Counted from the stretch's first letter, positions 1-12,522 are shown. The stretch: 64,000 nucleotides of DNA from Molossus alvarezi (GCA_037176705.1 CM073905.1:30164986-30228985); one strand, 5' to 3'. The notes: generated from the sequence alone by a model not told the origin. Made by a program: numbers and translations.

Positions 1-176
1 CAGAGAGAGAGAGAAACATCGATGTGAAAGGAACACATCGAGTGGCTGCCACCCGCACAACCGACCAGGGCCAGGGACAAACTGCAACCGAGGTACGTGC
101 TCTTAGCGGGAACCGAACCCGGGTCTCTCAGGACCGCAGGTCGACACTCTAACCGCTGAGCCAAACCGGCCAGGGC
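1..176 (-). mobile_element. Ves SINE, type A, cut by window edge
   Basis: The minus strand ends in CCCTGGCCGGTTTGGCTCAG, the tRNA-like head of the Ves family. Type A copies here share the head GCGGTTAGAG. Only the 5' about 170 bp lies in the window. Part of this copy is tandemly duplicated downstream. Confidence 0.9.
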
Positions 177-271
177 AAACTAAGCTCTAGCGGGAACCGA
201 ACCCGGGTCTCTCAGGACCGCAGGTCGACACTCTAACCGCTGAGCCAAACCGGCCAGGGCAAACTAAGCTC
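104..271. repeat. 84-bp perfect tandem duplication
   Basis: Positions 104-187 and 188-271 are identical. Each unit holds the first about 70 bp of the Ves head plus 11-12 bp of the flanking DNA, so the duplication happened after the SINE inserted. Confidence 0.95.
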
Positions 272-804
272 TTTTAAATCTAACCCTACCTGCCTTCTCA
301 GCCGCCCCATGCTCTGGACGCACCACATGTCTCAGCCCATCCCAGCTGCCGCTGTGCAGAACACGTAGCTCCCACCTCCCTGGAACCCCCTGCCCATGTT
401 CCTTACCCTGTGCAAATGTTACCCCTTCCAAACCTCTCCTGACTCCCCCGCACTTCCAACTTGACCTCCCCTCTCCCTCGAGGGGCAGCTCTTGACAGCT
501 CCCTGCACTTTACCCAAGCTTCTCCAAGAAGGCGACCGCCCTCCTGGCTCCACATCCCCTCCCCCGCTCACTTCATTACCATCTAGCTTTGGCCTCCTCC
601 ACCCCCGCTAGAACTGGTTTGAACTAAGAACTAATTACATACATCCATGTAACACCCTATTCTTTTTTTTCCAGTCTCTATTCCAATGTGTAATTATATA
701 TTCATTTATGGGTTTCCTTCTAGAATTGAAGTGCCGTGAATTCAAGGCTAAATCTGTGTTGCTAAATACAATGGACACTTGTGACCTTTTTCTTTCCTGC
801 CCTC

Positions 805-1040
805 TTTTTTTTTTTTTTTTTTTTTTTTTAATGTTTTCATTGATTTCTTAGAGAAAGAGGAAGGGAGAGGGAGAGAGAAATAGAAACAATGATGAGAGAG
901 ATACATTGGCTGGCTGCCTCCTGCACGCCCCCAACCAGGGATCCAGCCCACAGCCTGGGCCTGTGCCCTGACCAGGAATCAAACCAGCAACCTCTTGGTG
1001 CCTGAGTCAACGCTCAACCACTGAGCCACACCAACCGGGC
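805..1040 (-). mobile_element. Ves SINE, type B
   Basis: Type B copies have a head reading GTGTGGCTCAGTGGTTGAGC and a tail AAAATCAATAAAA. This copy ends in a long poly-T (plus strand) and is flanked by a near-perfect 16-bp target duplication containing TCTTTCCTG. Confidence 0.9.
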
Positions 1041-1160
1041 TCTTTCCTGACCTCTTCACAGAATTTGATAATGTGCCTACTGCTCCTTTCTCTCCTTTTT
1101 TTTTTCTTCTTTTTAAACATTTTACTTTACAATTTTTCAAGTTGTAAGAACAGCACAGTT

Positions 1161-1366
1161 TGCCTGGCCGGTGTAGCTCAGTGGGTTGAGCATCAGCCCA
1201 TGGACTGAGAGGTCTTGATTTGATTCCCAGTCAGGGCACATGCCAGAGTTGCGGGCTCCATCCCCAGTAGGGGTGTGCAGGAGGCAGCCAATGGAGGTTT
1301 CTCTCTCCCGTGGATGTTTCTCTCTCTCCTTCTCTAAAAAAATCAATAAAAACATATTAAAAGAAA
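1161..1366 (+). mobile_element. Ves SINE, type B
   Basis: Full-length, with pol III box A- and B-like motifs. Flanks AGAACAGCACAGT and AGAATAGTACAGT form a diverged target duplication. Confidence 0.88.
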
Positions 1367-1611
1367 AAAGAATAGTACAGTGAATGCCCATGTATCCTTC
1401 TCCCAGGTTGATCCATTCATTTGGGGGTTGGGTTTTTTGGTTTGGTTTTGTTTTTTTGCCTTATGTATTTACCCTTCTTTCCTGGGCCCTGGAATAGTAA
1501 GCTGCAGACATCAAAATTCTTGAATCCTAAATACTTCAGCACGTTTCCTAAAAACAAAGATCTTTCTATAATATCATTGTAGCACAATGATCAAATTGCG
1601 GAAAAATAACA

Positions 1612-1905
1612 TTGATGCGATCCCATTGCTCAGTCTGTTCAGGCTGCTGTAACAGGACACCAACAATGAGGAGGCTAATAAACAGAAATGCATTCCTCCC
1701 AGTTCTGGAGCTGGGGAGTCCAAGGTCAGGACAGAGGCAAATGCAGTGTCTGGTGAGAAGCTGCTGTTCGGTTCCCAGACCTTCTTGCTACTTCCTCCCA
1801 GGTCAGAAGGCGGCAAATCCAGAACCGTGCACTGCGGTTAGTCGGCAGGTCTCTTCCGGCTCCTTTCATCCGGTTCTTCAGTCTCTCTTGCTCTTGTGAG
1901 ATGTT
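1612..1905 (+). mobile_element. ERVL-MaLR (MLT1-like) LTR fragment
   Basis: The stretch reading CAGGCTGCTGTAACAGGACA followed by CAGTTCTGGAG and GTCCAAGGTCA resembles the old MLT1-type LTR consensus as I remember it. It is degraded. The subfamily is not certain. Confidence 0.5.
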
Positions 1906-2060
1906 GTTTTGTAGACCGTCCCTCAGTTTGGGGTGTCTGGTGTTCCCTCGCGACCTGGAGCCTGGGTGTGCATCTTTTGGCCGGAATGTCACAGAAGATG
2001 GCTTGTGCCTCGGGTGCGTGGTGTTGGAGGCAGGTCAGACCGGCCTAGCCCGCCGTCAGT
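1906..2060 (-). mobile_element. L1M fragment, antisense
   Basis: The text around GACCGTCCCTCAGTTTGGGG and GAATGTCACAGAAG resembles the reverse complement of an old L1M element. Short and diverged. Confidence 0.4.
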
Positions 2061-2582
2061 AATGAGCCACGTGTTCTGGAAGCTCTTGGCTTCTGTGGCT
2101 TTCCTCCCACTTGCCAGGGAGATGCTCCGTGGTCTTTTCCACGGGCTCCTCTTCTTGCCAACGCGTCGTGGCTGGCCAGGCGGGTTCCTACTCTAGGAGC
2201 CCATTCAGGCTCTTCACACTTGAAACTCCTCGGCAGCTTCACACTCCTCTACGTCCTGAACCTAAGGCTACGCAAACTTCAGTTCCCACCTGCGCTCTGA
2301 AAGCTCTCCAACTCGAACCTCTCCGCACCCCGGGCCTCTCTCCTGACCTCCAGACCCAGGCCCGCCAACTGGACAGCTACACGAGGGGACACCGCCGGGT
2401 CCAAGCCTGAATGGATCCTCTTCGTCTGCCCCAAGCCTGTCGCTCTTCCTGTGACAAATGGCAACGCCCAGAGCCCAAGCTATTCATTTGTGTGACAAAC
2501 ATTCACAGAGGCACCCAGGACCTTACAAGTTTAATTATTCGGAGCCTTCCTGGATTAATTTCTTTAATAAGAATCATATCTC

Positions 2583-2737
2583 TCTGGCCGGTTTGGCTCA
2601 GCACTTAGAGTGTAGGCCCGCAGACCAAAGAGTCTCAGGTTTGATTCCGGTCAAGGGCACGTACCTTGGTTGCGGTCCGTCCCCAGCCCTGGTCTGGTCA
2701 TGCGGGAGGCAACCAGTAGATGTCTCTCTCACATCAA

Positions 2738-2773
<36 letters not shown>

Positions 2774-2850
2774 CCTCCCTCCCTCCCTTCCTCCCACTCT
2801 ATCTGATGATAAACAAAAAAAAAAATCCTCAGGTAAGAATTAAAATAATT
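2583..2850 (+). mobile_element. Ves SINE, type A (older copy)
   Basis: Diverged head, long CT microsatellite near the middle, tail AATCCTCAGGTAAGAATT. Target duplication AAGAATCATATCT on both sides. Confidence 0.88.
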
Positions 2851-3054
2851 AAATAAAAGAATCATATCTGTCTTGTTTACTAGTGTGTCCCTAGAAATGC
2901 CTGACCCTGGAAAATGGTTGCTGTTTCTAATAAGACTCTCGATTTCCTTATCTCAAGGGGAGAAATAATAATAGATACCTCACAGGACTTGAGTGAAGAG
3001 CAAATGACATCCTATATGCGAGTGAACCCTTTATAAACTTAACACCGTGTGCCC

Positions 3055-3192
3055 TGGCCACTCAAAATGTCCACAGACCAGCAGCAGCAGCACCTGAGAG
3101 CTAGAAATGTGGGTTCCAGGCTCAGCTCCAGGATACACCCACCTGCTGAGTCAGATTCTGCACTTTAATAAGATTCCTAGGTGATTTGGTTT
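3055..3192. mobile_element. MER20-like hAT DNA transposon fragment
   Basis: The series GACCAGCAGCAGCAGCACCT, TAGAAATGTGG and TAATAAGATTCCTAGGTGAT follows the MER20 consensus order as I remember it. Confidence 0.45.
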
Positions 3193-3211
3193 TGTTGTTG
3201 TTGTTGTTGTT

Positions 3212-3450
3212 TGCTAATTCTCACCCAAGGATGTTTTTCCATTGATTTTTAGAGAGAGTGGGGGGGGGGGGGAGAGAGAGAGACATCAATGTGAGAAAGA
3301 CACAATAATTAGTTGCCTCCTCCACGACCCCAAAGGACCAGGGCCGGGGATCAAACCTGCAACCCAGATACATGCCCTTAACCAGAATTGAACCTGTGAC
3401 TCTTCAGTCTGAGGGCCAATGCTCTAACTGCTGAGCCAAACCGGCCAGGG
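3212..3450 (-). mobile_element. Ves SINE, old copy
   Basis: Minus-strand Ves with the tail CATCCTTGGGTGAGAATT and a G-rich simple tract at 3260-3272 (plus strand). The head is intact at 3450. Confidence 0.88.
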
Positions 3451-3831
3451 CAAGATTTGTATACACAGTAAAATTCAAGAAGAACTGCTCAACCCGAAGT
3501 GAAATACAGACAGACACAACCGCAGAACAGACGTCATTTGTTCGCGGTCCTTCTCACACTGGAAGTCTTGCCGATCGAATGGAAAAACGCAAGGTTCACA
3601 TGAGACAGAGCATCGTGGAAACGGCAGGCTTCCAGACCCTGACTCTGGATGCTGGCTGCCCAGCAGACCTGCGGCAAACTGCTTCACTCTGTACAGCTCA
3701 GTGTCCTTGTGTCCAACACAGGTGTGAGAACACCAACCTCTCCACCCGCCGTGACGCCCGATGGAGACAGTGCACATTACGGCTCAGATACAGAGCGTGG
3801 CACGAACACGCAGCACGTGGTACCCGTTCGT

Positions 3832-4050
3832 TTTTTTAAATTTATTTTTCTTAATTGATTTTAGACAGAGAGGAAGGGAGAAGGAGGGAGATAGAAACAT
3901 GGATGAGAGAGAACATCGACTAGCCGCCTCCTGCACGCCCCCCACTGGGGATTTGACCCACAACCTGGGCATGTGCCCTGACCGGGAATCGAACCAGCGG
4001 CCTCTTGGTGCATGGGTCGACGCTCAACCACTGACCACACCGGCCGGGCA
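3832..4050 (-). mobile_element. Ves SINE, type B
   Basis: Complete from the head (near 4049) to the A-rich tail (near 3835). Confidence 0.9.
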
Positions 4051-4865
4051 CCCCACTTGTGTTTTATAAAAGCCCACATGCAAATGGCTTCTCACTGGTC
4101 GTGAATGTGTAATCTCTGGGCTTGTCTCCGGGTTCTACGTAGGTCATAAGAGAAGAAGGGACATTTCTCCTTATTATATGTCTGGAGCAAGTGCCCATTT
4201 CACGGAGAGCTGGATGCGTGTGCTGTTTTCAAGCTGCCATTTATTGATTCCTACTATGCCCCAGGCGCAAGTTGAAAAAAATGAGAGTGTCTGGTCTTTA
4301 CCGTCCCCCAGTCGGGCCCAGGCCAGCAGCACGGAACGTGGGCAGGAGCTGGGGCAGCTGAACAGAAGGAAGGGAAGGGGCTGGACGGAGAGGGGAGTGT
4401 TGAAGGAGCAGCTTGGTGAGCTCAGACTCATTTTGCCAAAGCTCATTTCAATCTGGCTGGGTTTCTTCAAGCTTCAAACTGAACAAGCTCGAAATAATAA
4501 CAATCCCCATGGCTGCTCTCTCTGCTCAGCCCCCTTTACCTAAATAAAGGTGCTTCTAAAACATCAAGGACCTCTCATCACCAGGATGATTGTGGCTCTT
4601 CAGGGAAAGACGTGCCAGGTAACAGGCATCACCAAATTATAGACTGACACTCTCCAAAACCCCTTTGAGATGCTGATGAACATTATATCGTGTCCCCTCA
4701 AAAAAAAAAAAAAAGCCACAGACACAAAGCTTTGCACACAATCTCTATAATAAGGTGGGGGTTGCAATCCCCTAAAAAAAGACTCAAGGACCTTCCACTT
4801 AAAACCCCCAGATTTAAGGCCCATTTGCTTCTCTTCACACAGATCCTTGTGTGCCAACACGCATG

Positions 4866-4902
4866 TGCACACGCACGAACACACACACACGCACACGCAC
4901 AG
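4866..4902. repeat. AC-rich microsatellite
   Basis: Interrupted (CA)n/(CGCA) run. Confidence 0.8.
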
Positions 4903-5394
4903 CATCATCAATCACTTATTCTCTCTAGATCCAGAAACAGAATAAATTAACATTTTCCTGGCAGCAAAGTAGAGACATGTTTTGTCTGGAGATTACACAG
5001 ATTAAATCATCAAGTGCCATAATCCACCTCCCCATAAGGCAGAAAGATAGACAAGAAAATTTGAATATAGCTGTCTCAGCCCAGCAGGAAGACATCAATT
5101 CACATTCCAGGGCACCCGGCCCACTGAAAAGTCCAAGTGCTCAGCCTTCGCCCTGGGGAGCACATTCCTCTGATCTCACTGACACTGTTCAGAGGGAAGC
5201 ACAGCTTCTGTAGAATGTGATGGCTTTTTTGTTGTTTCGTTTTGTTTTAACTGTGTAGTCAGAAAGACCGGAGTTGTCTGGGAGCCACGAACTTTACTTC
5301 TCCTTTAGTACTGTTTAAGGAAATACTCCAAATGGAATTTTTAATCCCAAGGGAAGCATTTTGGCTCCAAACCTCAGCAAAAAAAACAGAGTCC

Positions 5395-5590
5395 CATGGT
5401 TAAAAGCATGGGACCCGGGTGGAATCCGACTTGGGTTAGAATGAAGACTGGCTCTACCCCTTTCTGAGCCTTAGTTTATTCACTTATATAACAGGGCAAT
5501 AGGAGCACCTGCTTTGTAAGTCGGTTGTGAGGATTAAATAAAATGATTTCTGTAAAGAGCTCAGCACAGAGCCTGGCACATGGCATCTGT
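5395..5590 (+). mobile_element. MIR SINE
   Basis: Shows the MIR order: GGTGGAATCCGACTTGGGTT, then CTGAGCCTTAGTTTATTCA, then GTGAGGATTAAATAAAATG and GCCTGGCACATGGC. Confidence 0.75.
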
Positions 5591-5789
5591 CCTCTCACGT
5601 GGATGGATGAGACCTCCGCAGACTCCAACCTTGATGACCCGGGGAACAGAGGGCCCACATCCCCCACACACACCCCTTCCCTTCAGACGTTCTGTCATAT
5701 GCACAGCATCTGGGCAACGCATTGCACCAGATGCTACCAGACTTGGCGAAAGTTTATGAATTTAACTCATTTGGATTTTGCTGTTTATT

Positions 5790-6485
5790 TCTTTAATGTG
5801 GTAAAGGAAAAAATACAATGTGCTATTTTAACTAGATTTAAGCATACAATTGGATGGCATTAATTACACTTACAATATTGCACAACCATCACATCACCAC
5901 TATCTAGTTCCAAAATCTGTCATCAGCCCAGATTGAAACTCTGTAGCCATTCAACAGTAACTTCTCCCTTCTCCTGGCCCCTGGTAACCTCTCCTCTGCT
6001 TTCTGTCTCCATGAACTTTCCTATTCTAGAGATTTCTTATCAGTGGAATCATATAAGACTTGTCCCTTTGTGTCCGACTTATTGTGCTTAGCATAATGTT
6101 TTCAAGGTTCATCTACATTGTAGCATGCATCAGAATTTCATTTCTTTTTATAGCTGAATAATACTCTGCTGTATGTAGAGACCACATTTCGCTTATCCAT
6201 TCATCGATCAATGGCCACCTGAGTTGCATCCACCTTTCGGTTATTGTAAATAGTGCTGCTGTGCACACAAATGTGCAAATATCTGTTTGAGTCCCTGCTC
6301 TCAGGCCTTTGGTGTACACACCTAGAAAGAGAGTTACTGGGTCACACGGGAATTCCACGTTTGACTCTTCAAAGAGACATCCAAGTGCTTTCCACGAAGT
6401 CTGAACAATTTCACGTTCCCGGCGGCAGTGTACAGAGTTCCAATTTCTCCGCATCCTCTCTACCTCTTGTTTTCTGTAACTCATT
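5790..6485 (-). mobile_element. L1M 3' fragment, antisense
   Basis: The minus strand carries the end of an L1 ORF2, including Tyr-Tyr-Ser-Ala-Ile-Lys-Arg-Asn-Glu, followed by old L1M 3'UTR sequence. A 123-codon open frame on the minus strand (6484-6113) is a relic of this ORF2 and not a gene. Confidence 0.85.
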
Positions 6486-6559
6486 TGTTTTTAGTGATAC
6501 CTCCACACCATCTCAACAATTCAGCAAGCGTATTGTTCTAAAATAGTTGAGGAACGAGT

Positions 6560-6776
6560 AATTCTGACTTAGTGGTTCTCTGGAGACTATTCCACGTCTC
6601 TAAGGAGCGTTTGACCGTGTCTGAAGACATGTTCAGTGGTCGTGAGTGCGGACAGGGTGCATCTCATGGGTGGGGCCGGGGGGCTGCTCAGCACCCTACG
6701 TGCACAGGGCAGCCGCCACCACAAAGAATTATGTCCCGAAAGCTCGATGATGCCAAAGTGGGGAAACCTTGTTCTA
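6560..6776. mobile_element. MER5A-like hAT-Charlie element
   Basis: The segment with GTGCACAGGGCAGCCGCCAC, CAAAGAATTATGTC and GGAAACCTTG follows the MER5A 3' half as I remember it. A Ves SINE is inserted near its end. Confidence 0.6.
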
Positions 6777-6979
6777 GTTTTCTTTTTTTTTTTTCTTTAT
6801 TGATTTTTAGAGGGGTGGGGTAGAAACATCGATGAGAGAGAGCACTGATTGGCCGCCTCCTGCATGCCCCCCACTGGGGATCAGGCCCACAACCTGGGCA
6901 AGTTCCCTGACCAGGAATCAAACTGGCAACTTCTTGGTGCATGGGTCGGCGCTCAACCACTGAGCCACACTGGCCAGGC
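6777..6979 (-). mobile_element. Ves SINE, type B
   Basis: Complete. Target duplication ACCTTGTTCTAGTTT / ACCTTGTTGTAGTTT. Confidence 0.9.
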
Positions 6980-7267
6980 ACCTTGTTGTAGTTTAAAAGT
7001 TAGCTTATAGGCCAGTCTTCAAACTAGGTTCTGTAGAGTCATAGGATTCCAGAGGAAATTTGGGGCTGTCATAAGGGAAAATACTGGGGTCCAAGTGGGC
7101 AAGGTTTCAGCACCTCATCCCCACTTCTACTAAAGTAACCTCTCATTTAATTATTTTACAAATTAAGCTTCCTGGTAATATTTCAGACAGTTATTTTGTA
7201 CAAAATGTTTTTGACTGTGAATAACAGAATGCCGAATGAAAAGTAGCTTAAAAAATAATGACATCTT

Positions 7268-7502
7268 GTCTGGCCAGTGTGGCTCAGTGGTTGAGCGTCA
7301 ACCCAGGCACCAAGATGTCACTGGTTTGATTCCCGGTCAGGGCACATGCCCAGGTTGTGGGCCCGATCCCCAGTGGGGAGCATGCAGGAGGCAGCCAATC
7401 GATGTTCTCTCTCATCGATGTTTCTCTCCCTCTCCCTTCCTCTCTCTCTAAAATCAATAAAACATATCCTCGGGTGAGGATAAAAAAAAAAATTAAACAC
7501 AT
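7268..7502 (+). mobile_element. Ves SINE, hybrid: type B body with type A tail
   Basis: The head and body are type B (GTGGCTCAGTGGTTGAGC), with the usual ATCAATAAAAC. They are followed by TATCCTCGGGTGAGGATA, which is otherwise the type A tail. Confidence 0.85.
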
Positions 7503-8154
7503 TTCCTTGAGTAAGGATTAAAAAAAAAAAAATTTAGTCTCATCAACGATTCCCCCTACGGCTGGAAAGGGACTACCCTCCCTGAGCTCATGGGAGGACG
7601 AACATACAAACAAGAGATGTTGAAGGTACTAACACATTTGTAGATTGTTTCGAAGCTAATGTCATTTAGTTTCAAATGCCAATGGTAAAAACCTAACTGG
7701 TTTTTTAAAAAGAAGTGATTATCAGCTTATACAATTGAAAAATCCAGGGGTGGAACTGGCTTCGGATAAACAAGGATACTGCTGGTCAAGCGCCATCACC
7801 AAAGCTTGGCCTCGCTCTCTCCAGCCCTGTTTTTCTTTCCTCTCTTTGCTTTGTTCAAGGCTGGCTCTGCCCTGTCGGCAAGAGCATGACCAAAAGAAAG
7901 TCCCAAACATGAATTCTCATCATTGGTCTGGCTTGGATCACACCACGGTTGCTGAACAAATCACTGTGGCTTGAGGAATGGGATGCTCTGATTGGCGATA
8001 TGTGGGTCACATGACTCCCCCCATCCTTGGGGAAGGAGGCAGTATAAGCAGAAAGGGTCATGGATGCTGCATTTGCAAAATCAACAAGTGCACATCACAT
8101 AGATACGTGAAAAAAAAAAAGTATGTTATCTTTGACCTCTAGGATATTTAAAAG

Positions 8155-8480
8155 ATGCATCGATTCATTCCACAAACATTTGTTGAATGAAAACAATGTG
8201 TTGGGCGCAATGCATTGGGGAGGTAAATAAGGCAGTTTCTTCTACAAAGGAAGCGAATGCTCTGCCACTAACCCACTGCGTGACCCTGAATGAGCTCCCC
8301 AACCTTTCAGATGCTCCTGCTCATCATCTACAACAAGAAGTGGTTGGAGTCCTTGATTTCTGAGTTCCTTTCCAATTCTGTGTTCAATTCATTCCGTGAC
8401 TCCCTTCCTGCAAACTGCTCTATTTTTTTTCTAGATGCTACCAATCAGATCAATTTGATTCTACTTGCGTGGTTTGTTGC
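8155..8480 (+). mobile_element. L2/MIR-derived sequence
   Basis: The phrase ATTCCACAAACATTTGTTGA and, after it, GCGTGACCCTGAATGAGC with a TCCAATTCTGTG end look like an L2 piece and a MIR-like piece. A 176-codon frame overlapping it is not a gene. Confidence 0.5.
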
Positions 8481-9738
8481 TCGCCACAGAGGAACAAATG
8501 AAAAAGTAATGAAATTAACTCAGAGCCCCTCTGTGCCTGAGCGACAGAACTCAGACATCCAGAGTTCACTGACTCTTGTAGCCAGAGACCTTGTAGGTGA
8601 CCGAAGTGAGGAAGACCAGTGGAGAAAGAGGAGTCTAGATAAGGTGGATCAGGGAAGCCTACCACTGGGAGGACATTGCTCTTTCCCAGCTCCCAACTCC
8701 AGCCTGGGAAAGCCACTTCCAAGCCGTGTCTGCAAGGGTGCTTGGCAAAAACTCATTGGTACCCTCTGTAGACTGAAGCTAAAATTAGCAGTGAGTGTGA
8801 AGCTGACTCCTTCAGAGTGATTGCAGGGCCCTGGAGGTGCTGGCTTCTGATTACTCATGATGCTGGCTTGCGAGGAAATGGTGTCAGGTGCTCAAAATGT
8901 TTAGTGACCCTGAAAGAACAGAATATTGCAGCTAAGCCCAAGTGAATATGTCTGCTCTAACAGTCCTTTATTTTTTGCCCAATGTGATGAGCGCAGTAAT
9001 AATCAAGTAGTAAGAGGCTGACAGCCCTCACGTGAGGAGTGGTGCAGGTGGGCACCGCACGACGTTAGGGGCACCATGCCTGTTCTGGTCTTTGGAAGTC
9101 TAGGTAAGTGGTGCCCTCTAGAGTATGCAGTGTTCAACCTACACAACCAAAGCTAAGGGGGAAAGGCTGCCATGACAGCAAGCCAGAGCTTTTCAATCGA
9201 CAGACACATGATTTGTATACTGACCACATCCACTAAAGTGATGTTGCGGAGACACTGGGTTAAATGAAATATACTATTAATTTTATACTATTAACTTTAG
9301 TATAGTATATAGTTCTCTTTCCTTTTTTTAATGTGACTAACTAGAAAAAATTAAATGACACTTGTGGCTTGCATTGCATTTCTACTGGACCACACTATCT
9401 TCAAAGGCCCCCAGCAGGACTATGCCCAGTCGCCCACGGTGGTAACTCATTCTCTCTCACACCCTCTTCTTTCTTCCCTTGCCTGCCTCACTTTCCTATT
9501 CCCTCACCAAGTTCCATGGGATCACATCCCAGACAAACTAACTGGACCCCAACTCTTGTCTCAAAGCGTGCTTTGGGGGTCAACTAAAACACAGACGTAC
9601 TATGTACAGGGAACCATGCTGGTAACTGGCTTTCCTTGTTGCTTCTACGCTCAACATGCATATGATCCAGTGGAGAAATGAAGAAGCCAACACATGAAAG
9701 GAGCCAACGCATAAATACCAGATTGAAATAGCAGAACA

Positions 9739-9975
9739 ATGTCCAGCTGGTGTGGCTCGGTGTTTGAGCATTGGCCCATGCACCAAGAGGTCGCTGGTCC
9801 GATTCCCAGTCAGGGCACATGCCCAGGATGTGGGCCAGATCCCCAGTGGGGAGCATGCAGGAGGCGGCCAATCAATGTTCTCTTTCATCAATGTTTCCCT
9901 CTCTCTCTCCCTCCCTCTCACTTCCTCTCTCTCTCACATCAATAAAGAAAAAAACAATTTTTTAAATAATAAATA
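9739..9975 (+). mobile_element. Ves SINE, type B
   Basis: Complete, with CT-rich middle and A-rich tail. Short flanking duplication AATAGCAGAA / AATAACAGAA. Confidence 0.9.
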
Positions 9976-10231
9976 AATAACAGAAGAGGTGTGCCTGATT
10001 ACCTGCCAAGCCAATAGCAGAGAGGGTAAGTGCTAAGAACTCCAAGGAGAAGTGGTATTAGTACGAAGTGGTGTGGTAGGGAAGGAGAGTTATGCACAAT
10101 CCCATGAGATCTAACGGTTTGGCTTGCTGCCAAAGAAGGGGTTGTGAAATGTGAAGACGTTTGAGCGATGACCTAGACTCATGGAATGACTTCAATGCTG
10201 ATGACGTGTGCTGTGTACTTTGTGGGAGTAC

Positions 10232-10470
10232 ATTTTTTTTTTTCATCCTCACCTAAGGATATGTATGCTTTTTACAATTTGATTTGAGAGAGAAGGAAGA
10301 GGGAGAGAGAGAAACTGATGTGAGAGAGAAACATCAGTTGGTTCTCTCCCATACGTGCCCTGACCAGGGACTGAACCCAAAACTTAGGTATGTGCCCTGA
10401 CCGGGAATTGAACCCACAACATTATGGTGCACAGGACAATGTGCCAACCAACCGAGCCAGCTGGCCAGGC
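10232..10470 (-). mobile_element. Ves SINE, old copy with CCTTAGGTGAGGATG tail
   Basis: Flanked by GTGGGAGTACATTTT / GTGGAAGTACATTTT. The head is diverged. Confidence 0.85.
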
Positions 10471-10490
10471 AGTGGAAGTACATTTTGAAT

Positions 10491-10494
<4 letters not shown>

Positions 10495-10532
<38 letters not shown>
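10495..10532. repeat. (GT)n microsatellite
   Basis: About 18 uninterrupted GT units. Confidence 0.97.
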
Positions 10533-10533
<1 letters not shown>

Positions 10534-11025
10534 GGGAGTGGGGAGGATGCTACATCCGATTCTCTTATTTCACTCATTTCCCCACGTGAACACAGCTGGC
10601 AGGGGGAGGTAACACAGCCTACTTCAGAAAGTCCAAAAAAGCGCACTGTCCAGAAAGGGATCAGCCGTTCTCTACCCCTTTTCCATTAGCACCATGCTTT
10701 TTGTGACGGAGACGAGCAATTATAAATGTCACCACAGGGGGGCGAGCATTCATGCTATGAGCATTACTGACCACACACTAGGTACCTGGCACTATTGAAA
10801 CAGCAGTGCAGAAAGCAAAGAGTAAATGTTTTGCAGCTTTTAGGAAGAAGAAATACCCCCGGCCACCGCTCAGTCCTTTAAAATAAGCAGGAAATAAACC
10901 CAAAAAGTGCATAAAGGAAATAATTAAAATATCCTAAAGAAGAGACATTTTGGTAGAGTCAGCCATGCTATTTGCTGTTCCCCTTTTAGGAAGGGATGAC
11001 ATCTATTTAAAAAATAAGAGTTCAG

Positions 11026-11238
11026 CCCAGCCAGTGTGACTCAGTGGTTGAGCATCAATCCATGCACCAAGAGGTCACGTGTTCAATTCCCAGTCAAGGC
11101 ACATGCCCAGATTGTATGCCAAATCCCCAGTGGGGGGCATGCAAGTAGCAGTCATTCGATGTTCTCTCTCATCGATATTTCTCTCTCTCCCCTCTCCCTT
11201 TCTCTCTCTCTAAAATCAATAAAGAAAAATAAATGAAT
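11026..11238 (+). mobile_element. Ves SINE, type B
   Basis: Head CAGCCAGTGTGACTCAGTGG, tail AAAATCAATAAAGAAAAATAAA. Confidence 0.9.
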
Positions 11239-12339
11239 GTCGAGTCAGTTTGAATTTAAGAGGGTGTACTAAAATCCTCCCCTGCAGAACAATAAACCCA
11301 TGCCAAAGAATGGTGACGGTGCTGTCCAAGATGCCACCAGCTGGGCTTTGAACAGAATTGTAATTCCCCTTTAACTTCACAGAGGTAACACTTTGCCCTG
11401 AATACGTGGGTGGAAGTCACCATCTATAATTCTATGTGTATTAAAAATAGCCTTTCTCCCATTTATTCTTATTTTTAATGTCTTGTTCTGATTTAAAGGT
11501 AATTCCTCTCCAATACAAAGAATCTGAGAACTAAGGTTTTCTATCCATTCAGTTTGAACAGATGTGAAGCACATTTTATCTCGTAGATGATGTTCTTTCT
11601 TATACCCTGCTTGAATGTGGAAGGTGTAAATTCAGCTCTCTGCAAAGATCAGAGGGCAAAGTAAATGACTAAAATGGGGCATTTTAAATAGCCACTGACA
11701 CGGCTTCAGTGCTGGGAGACACACAGGCAGGATGGGGACGGATGACCAGGAGAGCATGTGCTGTCTAAAGGGAGAAGCTTGTACTCAGCTCAGCCATATG
11801 TCCATGCAGGGCAACAAAATCAGTCCTACGAAGTTATCTGATTACTCAGGAGAAGCTCAAAACTCTCTCAGTTTAAAAATGTTTTGTTTAATTCAATGTA
11901 TTCCAGTTCACTGTGTAAGTCGAAGAGAACATCTGTGGATTGAATCCTACCCACAGGATTCCACTTTGCAGTCAGTCACTGTTGAACACAAACTCTCTGG
12001 TTTGAAATCTCCTCAACTTAGAAAATTGAAAGATGTAAAAACAGGTATTTTCTTTCTCATTTCACAGATGGGGAAATTGAGGTACAAAACATCTTAAATT
12101 TCCATTTTGGGGAGAAGAGAATGCAACCCCAAACATGTTATCAAGTACACTAAATTTAAAACAAACATCAGAAAATTCAACCATTTGTGAGCACTTAGAA
12201 AAGGAATTCACTACAGAAAAAAATACATCATGGATTGAGCACAGTACCTGGTACCACGTGGGTGGTCCTTAAATGTGTATTGCAGAAACTGCTGAACGTC
12301 AACTCAGCCACATATTACGGCTGTGTATCATAGCAATGC

Positions 12340-12505
12340 AGAATAAAGTTTTTGGAATCATACCAACTTAGAATTGTGCCAACGATCAGCTTACTACCTA
12401 ATTGCTTGACCTTCTCTCGGCCTCCGTTTCTTCCTCTGTAAAATGGGAACAATGTCTAACCTGCATGTTAGAAGGATCTGAGATAATACACTACACCATG
12501 CACAT
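12340..12505 (+). mobile_element. MIR SINE
   Basis: AATTGCTTGACCTTCTCTCG, TCTGTAAAATGGGAACAATG and GATCTGAGATAATACA are MIR core and 3' motifs. Confidence 0.7.
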
Positions 12506-12522
12506 TAAAAATATATACATTA

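Noticed and set aside
6113..6484. 123-codon open frame on the minus strand
   Set aside because: It is the degraded end of L1 ORF2, part of the antisense L1M fragment.
8290..8820. 176-codon open frame on the plus strand
   Set aside because: Its first part is built on L2/MIR-like sequence and the rest shows no family features.
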